In this document: positions 1-6,904 of the stretch, one piece after another
Layout of the letters: each line of letters begins with the position of its first letter
How positions within the stretch are numbered: position 1 is the first letter of the stretch
NCBI GenBank assembly: GCA_021813875.1
Contig: JAKAJF010000034.1
Span: 1-8,554, forward strand
Direction: 5' to 3'
DNA from: a bacterium
GTDB lineage: Bacteria; Patescibacteriota; Patescibacteriia; Patescibacteriales; JAKAJF01
Length of the DNA stretch: 8,554 nt
The notes under the pieces: model-generated
The model's database searches: none
What the model saw: only the letters and a program-made list of their open reading frames with translations
Told to the model about the DNA's origin: nothing
Made by a program: the position numbers and the translations under genes

Positions 1-406
1 CCGATCTCAGCTCATCTTTTTTTTCCGAGAGGGAGAAGATTGAGAAAGAAGGGGTGATATTATGCCCCGCCTCCTGGAATTTTTTTATCTTTTTCAGGGC
101 GGCCGGATCGATGCTCTGGCCCTTGGTCGGAATGACCAGATTGACACCCGGCAGGACCTTCAAGGCGTAGGCGAACATCCGGAAGATGTTCTTGTGGAGG
201 AAGATGTCGCCGTGGCCGGAGAAGATGATCTCTCTGCTCTTCCAATCTTTGACCAGGTCGATGGTCTTCCGGAAATCTTTGAGAGACATGAAGCCGAACC
301 TATCCCTCTTCAGCCTTTCGCAGGTGAGGCATTTAAGGTTGCAGTGGTTGGTAATCTCGATTTCCGGGCCATCGACCAGATTGGCCTCAAGTTCAAAATC
401 TTTCAT
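1..406 (-). CDS. Radical SAM protein, N-terminal part (gene runs off left edge)
   Basis: The frame reads from an ATG at 406 (complement) with no stop down to base 2, giving the first 135 residues; the rest lies outside the window. C22, C26 and C29 form the CxxxCxxC motif (CNLKCLTC) that in rSAM enzymes binds the [4Fe-4S] cluster that cleaves SAM. It is followed by GFMSLKDF near residues 38-45, a stretch I associate with SPASM-containing rSAM proteins. The usual GGEP motif is replaced by SGHGD (residues 63-67). The start lies two bases after the stop of the upstream gene at 409-1341, so both are probably co-transcribed from the promoter near 1348-1376. I see no clear Shine-Dalgarno sequence. 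Membership in the rSAM superfamily is well supported. Substrate and C-terminal domain are unknown because the gene is cut. Confidence 0.85.
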   Translation of the reverse strand, partial: MKDFELEANLVDGPEIEITNHCNLKCLTCERLKRDRFGFMSLKDFRKTIDLVKDWKSREIIFSGHGDIFLHKNIFRMFAYALKVLPGVNLVIPTKGQSIDPAALKKIKKFQEAGHNITPSFSIFSLSEKKDELRS

Positions 407-408
407 AT

Positions 409-1341
409 TTAAGAAAATTTAGCGACGGGCTCCAAGAGATCGGTCAGCTCCTGTACCGATCCTTCTTTGAGGAGCCGGCGCATCAAAATCCGCGAATTTT
501 CTTCCAGGAGGCCGGGCTTATGCCCTTCCAATAGTTGATCGAGGCCGATCGAACCGATCCGGCCCACGTAGGAAGCCCGGTCCACCTCCTTCCGCAGGCC
601 GGGGCTGACGAGCGCCGACTGTTTGAACAGCCAGGAAATGGTGCGAAAATCCGCAAAGACCCGGCCGTCCCAATCGATCACGTATTCATTGAGCCCGGAA
701 TAGTCCATCTCAAAGGTACATTTATGGAGCGCGTATTCTTCCTTCCGGGATTCTTTCCGCATCAGGCCGACCAGGCTTCTCAATTTTTCCAGAGAGGGTC
801 CGTCCCAGCCCATGGAGATGCTGCAGAGCGGGAGAAGGGTGAAGTTTCTGACCCCCCAATCGCGGGCCTCTTTTATGAAGGCCGGATACCTGTCCAAGTA
901 TTGCGGAGCGATGACCAGATTGACGGTGAGGAGGGAAAGGTCTTCGCCCTTGAGGACCTCGGCCAGTCTCCCGGTCTTGGCCCCGGAAGCGTGATCAAGG
1001 GTGAGGAAGGTCCGGACTTCATGCTCGTTCAGGAAAAGGAGCTTTTTTTTGTCGAGCAGCAGCCCGTTGGTGCCGAGGCTATAGTCGAGATCGAGCTTTC
1101 GGGTCTCGGAGAGGAAATATTTGATATTTTCGAATTCCAAGAGCGGCTCGCCGCCGAAAAAATTGATGGAAAATTTTTCGAAGAAAGAACGGTTCTCTCT
1201 GATGAAGCGGATGGTCAGGTCCATGACCTCCTTGCTCATAGACCTTTCTTCGAACCGCAGGGGGCAATAGTCGCAACGGAGATTGCACCTTTTAGTCATA
1301 ATCAGTTCGAACAAGATATGCGGCGGACGTATTTGGGGCAT
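409..1341 (-). CDS. Radical SAM protein with SPASM-like C-terminal region lacking the usual cysteines
   Basis: This 310-residue protein has the rSAM cluster motif CNLRCDYC at C19, C23 and C26, and FFGGEPLL at residues 61-68 for SAM binding. A TNG motif follows in the expected later strand of the partial TIM barrel. The C-terminal part keeps the outline of a SPASM domain: C208, then IDWDG (222-226), then VGRIGSIG (259-266), but the position where SPASM proteins have a VYPC-type cysteine reads VFADF. It is therefore unlikely to hold the full set of auxiliary clusters. It resembles the gene at 2340-3251 more than its other neighbours. The ATG at 1341 sits only six bases from a good -10 element, so its mRNA may be leaderless. 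It is the first gene of the leftward unit. The substrate is unknown. Confidence 0.92.
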   Translation of the reverse strand: MPQIRPPHILFELIMTKRCNLRCDYCPLRFEERSMSKEVMDLTIRFIRENRSFFEKFSINFFGGEPLLEFENIKYFLSETRKLDLDYSLGTNGLLLDKKKLLFLNEHEVRTFLTLDHASGAKTGRLAEVLKGEDLSLLTVNLVIAPQYLDRYPAFIKEARDWGVRNFTLLPLCSISMGWDGPSLEKLRSLVGLMRKESRKEEYALHKCTFEMDYSGLNEYVIDWDGRVFADFRTISWLFKQSALVSPGLRKEVDRASYVGRIGSIGLDQLLEGHKPGLLEENSRILMRRLLKEGSVQELTDLLEPVAKFS

Positions 1342-1347
1342 GCTTTT

Positions 1348-1376
1348 ATTAAATCACGGCCGGCCAAAGTTGGCAA
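1348..1376 (-). promoter_or_regulatory. Sigma70-like promoter for the leftward genes
   Basis: On the complement strand, TTGCCA (1376-1371, one mismatch to TTGACA) is separated by exactly 17 bases from TTTAAT (1353-1348, one mismatch to TATAAT). Transcription would start about seven bases further on, at or next to base 1341, which is the A of the ATG. That predicts a leaderless mRNA for the 310-residue rSAM gene. It is seen by eye only and not confirmed. Confidence 0.6.
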
Positions 1377-1382
1377 TTTGCC
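1363..1382. promoter_or_regulatory. Overlapping inverted repeats in the divergent promoter (possible operator)
   Basis: Two short inverted repeats overlap here. GCCAA-AG-TTGGC spans 1363-1374 and GGCAA-T-TTGCC spans 1372-1382. They cover the -35 box and part of the spacer of the leftward promoter, and lie just upstream of the rightward -35 box. A related half, GGCCAAA, occurs at 1362-1368 and again at 1434-1440, just before the first rightward ATG. A repressor site controlling both directions is possible, but arms of five bases can occur by chance and no regulator gene is in the window. Confidence 0.3.
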
Positions 1383-1388
1383 GGTTTG

Positions 1389-1417
1389 TTGCTTAAAAGC
1401 GGCCAGTGAGCTATAAT
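1389..1417 (+). promoter_or_regulatory. Sigma70-like promoter for the rightward seven-gene operon
   Basis: TTGCTT (1389-1394) is followed after 17 bases by a perfect TATAAT (1412-1417). The predicted transcription start is near 1424, giving a leader of about 19 bases to the ATG at 1443 and only about 7 bases to the alternative TTG at 1431. There is no other gap in the rightward gene row large enough to hold a promoter outside coding sequence, so this one probably drives all seven genes. Confidence 0.6.
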
Positions 1418-1442
1418 TCCTATATATTTTTTGGGCCAAAAT

Positions 1443-2336
1443 ATGAAAAAAGCCGATATAAAAGTGGGTTTCAGCTGCAACAACAGGTGCCTTTTCTGCG
1501 TCCAGGGCGATAAGCGTTTCCAGGTCGTAGACAAGACCGACGAGGAGGTTAAGGGAAATATCAGGAAGGCCAGATCGAGCTGCGACATCGTCACTTTTAC
1601 CGGCGGCGAGCCGACCCTGAGGAAAGGATTGGTGGATTTTATCAGGCTGGCCGCCGAGCTGAGATTCAAGACCATCCAGATCCAGACCAACGGCAGGATG
1701 TTCGCTTACCTTGATTATTGCAAAAGTTTGATCGCGGCCGGAGCTAACGAATTTTCCCCGGCCCTGCATGGCCACGTTCCGGAGCTCCACGACTACCTGA
1801 CCAACGCTCCCGGCAGCTTCAGGCAGGTGGTGGCCGGGATCAAGAATCTCAAATCCCTGGGCCAGAGAGTCATCACCAACACGGTCATCACCAAACCCAA
1901 TTACCGCCATTTGCCGGAGATCGCCCGCCTGCTTTCGGGCCTGAAGGTCGATCAATTCCAGTTCGCTTTCGTGCATGCCACCGGTTCGGCCCGGAAGAAT
2001 TTCGATTCCATCGTGCCCAGGAAGACCCTGGTCGAGCCGTACTTGAAAGAGGCGCTGGCCGTAGGGATCAAGAACGGGATCAGCGTGATGGCGGAAGCCA
2101 TGCCTTTCTGTTTCATGGCGGGGTTCGAGGATCAGGTCTCGGAACGGATCATGCCCGAAATGGCCATCTTCGACGAGCACGGGCATCTGCCTGATTTTAA
2201 GAAATCCCGGCTGGCGGAAGGCAAGGCCAAGGGGTCGGCCTGTCGGAAATGTAAATATGACGCGGTCTGCGAAGGCCCCTGGAAAGAATACCCCGAAAGA
2301 TACGGCTGGTCGGAATTTGAACCGATAACCGTTTAA
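1443..2336 (+). CDS. Radical SAM protein with C-terminal CxxCx5C auxiliary motif
   Basis: From the ATG at 1443 the protein has 297 residues. A TTG at 1431 in the same frame would add four, but ATG places the first cluster cysteine at residue 12, as in the genes at 2340 and 3211. CNNRCLFC (C12, C16, C19) is the SAM-cleaving cluster motif, GGEPTL lies at 54-59 and TNGRMF at 82-87. A LHGH motif near 108-111 and a GSF segment follow, in a MoaA/PqqE-like barrel. MPFC (C223) and C267, C270 and C276 (CxxCx5C, followed by EGPWKEY) probably hold an auxiliary Fe-S cluster. It is the most canonical member of the array and the first gene of the rightward operon. There is no clear Shine-Dalgarno sequence. 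I know this type of sequence as an uncharacterised rSAM family; its substrate is not known to me. Confidence 0.92.
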   Translation: MKKADIKVGFSCNNRCLFCVQGDKRFQVVDKTDEEVKGNIRKARSSCDIVTFTGGEPTLRKGLVDFIRLAAELRFKTIQIQTNGRMFAYLDYCKSLIAAGANEFSPALHGHVPELHDYLTNAPGSFRQVVAGIKNLKSLGQRVITNTVITKPNYRHLPEIARLLSGLKVDQFQFAFVHATGSARKNFDSIVPRKTLVEPYLKEALAVGIKNGISVMAEAMPFCFMAGFEDQVSERIMPEMAIFDEHGHLPDFKKSRLAEGKAKGSACRKCKYDAVCEGPWKEYPERYGWSEFEPITV

Positions 2337-2339
2337 GAT

Positions 2340-3251
2340 ATGGAAGAGATCATCCTCATGACCGGCTATCGATGCAATCTGCGCTGTCCTTATTGCCCCC
2401 TGGAGAAGGACGGGCCGACGATGGCCGACGCTGCCGCTCTGCGGGCGCTCGACCTGTTTCTGGACGACCGGGGGCGGAAGAAGGTGAGGTTCTTCGGCGG
2501 CGAGACCCTTTTGAATTTTGAGCTGGTCCGAAGATGCGTCCGCCACGCCGGCAAGGGGCCCCGATATGAGATAAATACCAACAGTTATCTCTTGGATCGG
2601 GACAAGCTCGGCTTTTTGAAAAAATATGATTTCGAACTGATCATCAGCTTTGATTTTTTAAATAAGAAGAATCTGGCCGTCTTCAAGCTTTTGAAAGAAG
2701 AGAAAGTCCTGGACAAGGCCACCTTTACCCTGGTGGCGGCCCCGGAGACGGTCGACGATCTGGAGAAAAATTTTTCAGCCTTGATCGGACGGGGCGCTAA
2801 AAAGATCCATATCCTGCCCGTCTTTTATACTAAGATCTGGCCGGCCGGAAAGATCAAGAGGTTAGAAGAGGCGGTCCTTAAGATCGCCGCCGGTTACCGG
2901 GCCGGCCGTTATTTCCTGGAAGGCGTCGTCGACTTGGAGGATGAGCTTCGTAAGCGGCGCGCCTCTCCCCGCAAGAACCTATTCATCGATACCGACGGGA
3001 GCATCTTCTACGATGACCTGGTCCTCTTGCTGCCCCGGCGGGAAAGAGGTAGGTTTAAAGCGGGCGACATCGGCCGGATCGGAAATTTTTCGGAGATCTC
3101 TGGAGAAAAGAAGCTTGAGCTGGAAGGATTCTTTCCGACAAAAGCCATGCTCAACAAGGAAAGGATCAAGTCGGCCGTCAGAGAAGCCAATCAAATAATC
3201 GAGAAAAAAAATGCGGGCCAAAATAATCAATCTGGGCAAAAGATGCAATAA
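2340..3251 (+). CDS. Radical SAM protein with SPASM-like C-terminal region without cysteines
   Basis: This is a 303-residue protein. CNLRCPYC (C12, C16, C19) is the rSAM cluster motif and FFGGETLL (51-58) is the SAM-binding motif, with T in place of the usual P. INTN follows in the next strand. Near the C-terminus IDTDG (216-220) and GDIGRIG (242-248) match the layout of a SPASM domain, but the segment after DG reads SIFYDD instead of a VYPC-type cysteine, and there are no cysteines at all in this half. An auxiliary cluster is therefore unlikely. The closest relative in the window is the leftward gene at 409-1341. It starts three bases after the preceding stop without a visible ribosome binding site, so translation is probably coupled. 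The last 14 residues overlap the next gene. The substrate is unknown. Confidence 0.92.
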   Translation: MEEIILMTGYRCNLRCPYCPLEKDGPTMADAAALRALDLFLDDRGRKKVRFFGGETLLNFELVRRCVRHAGKGPRYEINTNSYLLDRDKLGFLKKYDFELIISFDFLNKKNLAVFKLLKEEKVLDKATFTLVAAPETVDDLEKNFSALIGRGAKKIHILPVFYTKIWPAGKIKRLEEAVLKIAAGYRAGRYFLEGVVDLEDELRKRRASPRKNLFIDTDGSIFYDDLVLLLPRRERGRFKAGDIGRIGNFSEISGEKKLELEGFFPTKAMLNKERIKSAVREANQIIEKKNAGQNNQSGQKMQ

Positions 3252-3945
3252 TAATTGCTTCTTCTGCTTTAACCGGGGCAAAGAATTTGAAGAAGATTTT
3301 AAGAAGCTTTCCGGGGAAATTTCCAAGGGGCGGCGCCAGGGCTGCGAGCAGATCATCTTTTCCGGCCAGGAGCCGACCCTCTACGGAAAGCTGGAGGAGC
3401 TGGTGATCTTGGCCAGAAACGCCGGTTATAAAGCCATCCAGATCGTCTCGAACGCCCGGATGTTCTTTTATAAGGATTTTGCCGAGAGAATTATAGATGC
3501 CGGGATGACCGAATTGCTGGCGCCCCTCCATTCGCATCAGGAAAGGACCCATGACCGGACGACCGGCGTGAGCGGGAGCTTTGCGCAGGCCGTCGGCGGC
3601 CTCTTGAATGTGCGAGAGTTGTCGGAAAGCCGGTTCCCTTATAAAGGGGTGAGCGTCAGTCTCGGCACGGTGGTCACCCGAGAAAACGTGGAAGAGCTTG
3701 CTTCGATAGTCAGATTCTGTCAGAAATTAAAGATAAAGCAGCTTTTTTTCATCAAAGAAAATTTTTTAAAAGAAGAGATAGCTGCTCCGGTATTCTTGAA
3801 GCATCTTAAGGAAGCTTCGGAAGCGGCCCGGAAGGCTGGCTTGAGACTTTTTACTTCGGGCTACGGCCGCGAGGAATTAGGAAAGCTCGCCGAGATCAGG
3901 TATGAGGATCGGATAGCCGGCGGCAAGGTGATCAAACCCCTATGA
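3211..3945 (+). CDS. Short radical SAM protein lacking the auxiliary cluster region
   Basis: At 244 residues this is about 55 shorter than its relatives. CNNNCFFC (C12, C16, C19) is intact. The GGEPTL motif reads GQEPTL (52-57), with Q for the second G. The barrel continues with SNARMF, LHSH and a GSF segment that parallel the gene at 1443. Where relatives have a P(F/L/V)C loop this protein has FTSGYG, and it stops before the CxxCx5C motif, so every auxiliary cysteine is absent. The next gene starts inside its last codons (ATGA overlap), so no lost tail hides downstream. It begins within the end of the preceding gene, a 41-base overlap, the largest in the operon; the start puts the first cysteine at residue 12, as in siblings. 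It may be a reduced enzyme, a partner subunit or a decaying copy. The substrate is unknown. Confidence 0.88.
   Translation: MRAKIINLGKRCNNNCFFCFNRGKEFEEDFKKLSGEISKGRRQGCEQIIFSGQEPTLYGKLEELVILARNAGYKAIQIVSNARMFFYKDFAERIIDAGMTELLAPLHSHQERTHDRTTGVSGSFAQAVGGLLNVRELSESRFPYKGVSVSLGTVVTRENVEELASIVRFCQKLKIKQLFFIKENFLKEEIAAPVFLKHLKEASEAARKAGLRLFTSGYGREELGKLAEIRYEDRIAGGKVIKPL
3925..3932 (+). promoter_or_regulatory. Possible Shine-Dalgarno sequence for the gene at 3942
   Basis: AAGGTGAT lies nine bases before the ATG at 3942 and is the clearest match to the 16S rRNA tail in front of any gene here. It lies inside the end of the preceding gene. The other starts have no such match, so most are probably read by translational coupling. 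Confidence 0.4.
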
Positions 3946-4841
3946 AACAAAAAAGGATCGAAATGTACCTGACCTGGAAATGCACCAATGATTGCCTGTT
4001 CTGTATCGAGTACGAAAGGAAGAAGAGATTCTGGGACAAAAAGATCTCTTTGGAAACGGTGGAGAATCTATTGAAGAAAGAAGCGGCCGGTGGAGCCAAT
4101 CATGTCACTTTCCTGGGCGGCGAGCCGACCCTCCATCCGGAGTTCCTAAAGATCTTGGCGTCCGCCAGGGATTTAGGCTTCAAGACTTCGATCACGACCA
4201 ATGGCGTCCTGTTCAGCTCGGAAGAGTATGCCCGCAAAGCCTCCCAGCTTTTGGATGAGATCGTCGTGTCCGTGCACGGCCATGACAAGATTACCCATGA
4301 GGCCAATACCCAGAGACAGGGAAGCTTCGGCATCCTCCTCAAGGCCTTAGGCAATATTTCCAAATATTTCGAAGACAAGAGGACGAACACGGTCATTTCC
4401 AGGTTTAATTATAGGTCTTTGGCCGGGATCGTCCGCTTGGCGGACCGGTTCGGCATAAAGAAGATGACTTTATCCGCCCTCGAACCGCCGGCGGAAAAGG
4501 ATTTTTCCAAAGCCAGGCTCGCTCGGATCGCCGCGGCTGTGCCGCCTTTGGCCGAGGTCGGGCCGCATCTCTTCCGGGCGATCGAGCTGGCCGAAGCCCG
4601 CGGCATCCACTTGAGGGTGGCGGACATCCCGTTCTGTGAATTGAAGGATTATTATCTCAAGGCCTCCGACCTTTTTTATACCAACAGGATAAAGATCAGC
4701 TCCAACAACCGGAGGCTGGATAGGAGGTTCGTGGCGCCCCGGCGGCGAGCTAAAGTGAAAAAATGCGCCGGTTGCCCCTTCGATAAGCTCTGTTCCGGCT
4801 ACCTCGAGGGCTATTTAAAAATATTCCCCCATGAAAACTAA
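3942..4841 (+). CDS. Radical SAM protein with C-terminal CxxCx5C auxiliary motif
   Basis: This 299-residue protein has CTNDCLFC (C14, C18, C21) for the SAM-cleaving cluster, LGGEPTLHP (58-66) for SAM binding, a TTNG strand, a VHGH motif and a GSF segment in the same order as the gene at 1443. IPFC (C232) and C275, C278 and C284 (CxxCx5C, followed by SGYLEGYL) are the probable ligands of an auxiliary Fe-S cluster. The segment between them is basic (RRLDRR, PRRRAK near residues 257-269), which might contact a charged substrate or partner; this is inference. The gene overlaps its upstream neighbour by four bases (ATGA) and its downstream neighbour by eleven. A possible Shine-Dalgarno sequence lies at 3925-3932. 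The substrate is unknown. Confidence 0.92.
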   Translation: MKQKRIEMYLTWKCTNDCLFCIEYERKKRFWDKKISLETVENLLKKEAAGGANHVTFLGGEPTLHPEFLKILASARDLGFKTSITTNGVLFSSEEYARKASQLLDEIVVSVHGHDKITHEANTQRQGSFGILLKALGNISKYFEDKRTNTVISRFNYRSLAGIVRLADRFGIKKMTLSALEPPAEKDFSKARLARIAAAVPPLAEVGPHLFRAIELAEARGIHLRVADIPFCELKDYYLKASDLFYTNRIKISSNNRRLDRRFVAPRRRAKVKKCAGCPFDKLCSGYLEGYLKIFPHEN

Positions 4842-5979
4842 AAAACAAACAAAAGAAGCGGCTGCCACCGAGAAGAGATTCCATCTGATAATAACCAATA
4901 ATTGCAACAACAATTGCGTCTTTTGCCTGGCGGCCGAAGAGATGAGGCAGCGGCCGGGCCATCGGCCCTTCGCGGAGATTGAGAAGGAGCTGGTCAAGGG
5001 ATTGGAGGAGGGAGCTTCGCGGCTGATCCTCTCCGGCGGCGAGGCCTCCATCCACCCGGATTTTTTGAGGATTATCCGGAAGGCCAAGGAGATGGGTTAT
5101 GCCAAGGTCCAGACCATTTCCAACGGCAGGATGTATGCCTATGAGAGATTCCTCGAGAAGGTCATTGAGGCGGGCTTGGACGAGATTACTTTTTCCTTGC
5201 ATGGCGACAGCGCCAGGCTCCATGACGCCCAGGTTGGAGTCCCGGGGGCTTTTTATCAGGCGGTCAGGGGCCTCAAGAACGCGGTCGGGTCCGGGCGCCT
5301 GATCGTGAACGTAGATATCGTCATCAATAAGAAGAATTATGGAAGAATCGACAAAATCATAAATTTTTTCAAGAGATTCAATATCTATGAATTCGATCTG
5401 CTCCAATTCGTCCCCTTCGGCAACGCCTGGAAGAACAGGAAGGAGATATTTTATGATCTGGATAGCCATAGTTTGAAACATCTCGAGCGGGCCTTCAAGA
5501 TTTCCCGACAGCCGGAGATGTTCATCTGGACCAACCGTCTGCCAGCGCCTTATCTGGAAGGCTTTGAGGAATTGATACAGCACCCGATCAAGCTCAAAGA
5601 TGAGATCACGGGCCGGCTGGAAGAGTTCGAGGAGTGGATCAAAAGCGGGAAGAGATTCGGCTGCTGGCAGGAGCGGTGCGAATGGTGTTTCATCAAAGAT
5701 TTCTGCCGGGACCTGGACCTCTTGCTGTCCGAGAAAAAGATAGCGTCCTTGCCCGGTCCGGCCTGTCTGCCGGCCGGCCAGAAGAAGGAGAAGACTTTTT
5801 CTTTCCGGGAGGGCGCGGATATTTTCGCTTTCGCCGATTTCTATATCGAGAACCGATATTTCGTGAAGAGCCTGCGGTGCCGGGACTGCGAATACGCCGG
5901 CAGCTGCCGCGGCGCTTCCATAAACTTAATCAAAGAAAAAGGCTTCAAGATCCTGAAGCCCATCAAAAAGAATGGCTAG
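4831..5979 (+). CDS. Long radical SAM protein with two CxxCx5C motifs
   Basis: At 382 residues this is the longest single-domain rSAM gene here. A lysine-rich leader of about 15 residues precedes CNNNCVFC (C25, C29, C32). SGGEASIHP (68-76) is the SAM-binding motif with A-S for P-T, and SNGRMY and LHGD motifs follow. The loop that has a cysteine in siblings reads LPAPYLEGFEE here, so that ligand is gone. Instead there is C278 and two CxxCx5C motifs, at C283, C286, C292 and at C350, C353, C359. Between them lies an ACLPAGQ stretch (311-317) that looks like a translated palindromic insert, so one motif may come from a duplication or an insertion. Two auxiliary clusters, or one cluster with ligand swapping, are possible. 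Its ATG lies in an 11-base overlap with the preceding gene, and it ends with TAG eight bases into the next. The substrate is unknown. Confidence 0.9.
   Translation: MKTKKQTKEAAATEKRFHLIITNNCNNNCVFCLAAEEMRQRPGHRPFAEIEKELVKGLEEGASRLILSGGEASIHPDFLRIIRKAKEMGYAKVQTISNGRMYAYERFLEKVIEAGLDEITFSLHGDSARLHDAQVGVPGAFYQAVRGLKNAVGSGRLIVNVDIVINKKNYGRIDKIINFFKRFNIYEFDLLQFVPFGNAWKNRKEIFYDLDSHSLKHLERAFKISRQPEMFIWTNRLPAPYLEGFEELIQHPIKLKDEITGRLEEFEEWIKSGKRFGCWQERCEWCFIKDFCRDLDLLLSEKKIASLPGPACLPAGQKKEKTFSFREGADIFAFADFYIENRYFVKSLRCRDCEYAGSCRGASINLIKEKGFKILKPIKKNG
5757..5782. repeat. Imperfect palindrome inside a coding region, reading ACLPAGQ
   Basis: The arms CTGCCGG and CCGGCCAG (starting at 5767) pair with a single bulged C. 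In frame, the stretch from 5761 encodes ACLPAGQ. I recall a palindromic repeat around CCTGCCTGCCGGCAGGCAGG that gives LPAGR-type peptides in proteins from uncultivated bacteria such as Omnitrophota and Patescibacteria. This copy would be a diverged one. It sits between two cysteine motifs, where an insertion would be tolerated. It is a resemblance from memory and has not been tested by search. Confidence 0.4.
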
Positions 5980-6904
5980 CCTGGCTTACATACAAATATC
6001 CCGGATCTGCAATCAGAATTGCCTCTTCTGTTCCAATCCGGCCAACGGCAAGCTCATATCTTTCGAGAAGGCGAAAAAGATCGTCGACCAATACGCCGAG
6101 GAAGGTTATGAAGGCATCATCTGGACCGGCGGCGAGCCGACCCTTTACCCCCGCCTGGCGGAACTGATCGGCTATGCCTCCGGAAGGGGATTGCCTTCCC
6201 GCGTCATCACCAACGGGCAGAAATTCGCCGACCTTTCCTTCCTGGAAGAGCTGATAGGAGGCGGCCTCAAACATATCCACCTGTCCCTTTATTCTTATAA
6301 GCCCAAGATCCAGAATTATCTCAGCCAGAACAAGGATTCTTTCGCCAATATCAAAAAGGCTTTGGATAATCTGAAGGGCGCTCCCGTGACCGTGAATATC
6401 AATACGGCTATCAACAAGCTTAATGCCGACCACTTGAGCGGTACGGTCGGTTGGATTTTGGAAAATTACCCCGCTATCGATCATTTCGTCTGGAACAATC
6501 TCGATCCTTTGATGATGAAGACTCCGGATCGGAAACTCATCCCCCGTCTGGGCGATTTTGAAGTCGAACTTTGGCGGTCCGCTCGGCTCCTTAAGAGCCG
6601 GGGCAAGACTTTCCGGATCGAGAGGGTGCCTCTTTGCTATATGGACGGCTTTGAAGAGGCTTCGACCGAAACCAGGAAGATCGTCAAGAATGAGGGGCGG
6701 GCCGTCTACTTTCTCGATGAAAAAGGCTTCTTCAAACAGACGGATTGGTACGAGGGGGGAAAGAGCTCCAGATGCTCGGCCTGCCGCCTGAACGGGATCT
6801 GCAACGGCTTATATGAGATGGGCAATTTTTACGACGAAGAAGAGCTCTATCCCGTATTCGTCGAAAAAGAAAAAATCATCCGAAAAATTTTAGATGAAAA
6901 CTAA
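5972..6904 (+). CDS. Radical SAM protein with C-terminal CxxCx5C auxiliary motif
   Basis: This 310-residue protein has CNQNCLFC (C13, C17, C20) for the SAM-cleaving cluster, TGGEPTLYP (52-60) for SAM binding and an ITNG strand. The usual LHGH motif is replaced by SLYSYK near residues 105-110, so the active site differs from its siblings. VPLC (C222) with YMDGFEE after it, and C268, C271 and C277 (CxxCx5C, followed by NGLYEMG), are probable auxiliary cluster ligands. The C-terminal tail after the last cysteine is long (33 residues) and charged. The start overlaps the preceding gene by eight bases, with no Shine-Dalgarno sequence, and the end overlaps the next gene by eleven. The rSAM assignment is firm. 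The reaction and substrate are unknown. Confidence 0.92.
   Translation: MASLAYIQISRICNQNCLFCSNPANGKLISFEKAKKIVDQYAEEGYEGIIWTGGEPTLYPRLAELIGYASGRGLPSRVITNGQKFADLSFLEELIGGGLKHIHLSLYSYKPKIQNYLSQNKDSFANIKKALDNLKGAPVTVNINTAINKLNADHLSGTVGWILENYPAIDHFVWNNLDPLMMKTPDRKLIPRLGDFEVELWRSARLLKSRGKTFRIERVPLCYMDGFEEASTETRKIVKNEGRAVYFLDEKGFFKQTDWYEGGKSSRCSACRLNGICNGLYEMGNFYDEEELYPVFVEKEKIIRKILDEN

Noticed and set aside
1358..1365. GGCCGGCC and other CCGG-rich short palindromes scattered through the window
   Set aside because: They are short, fall mostly in Ala-Gly and Pro-Ala codons, and are expected from the codon use of these genes.
535..1416. Open frame of 293 codons on the + strand opposite the leftward rSAM gene
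   Set aside because: The translation shows no family motif, and the opposite strand holds a clear rSAM protein over the same bases. It is a shadow.
1431..1442. TTG at 1431 as the start of the first rightward gene
   Set aside because: It would leave a leader of only about seven bases after the predicted transcription start, and the ATG at 1443 places the first cluster cysteine at residue 12, as in the genes at 2340 and 3211.
1302..2546. Open frame of 414 codons on the - strand opposite the first two rightward genes
   Set aside because: It crosses the divergent promoter region and two clear rSAM genes, and its translation shows no recognisable domain.
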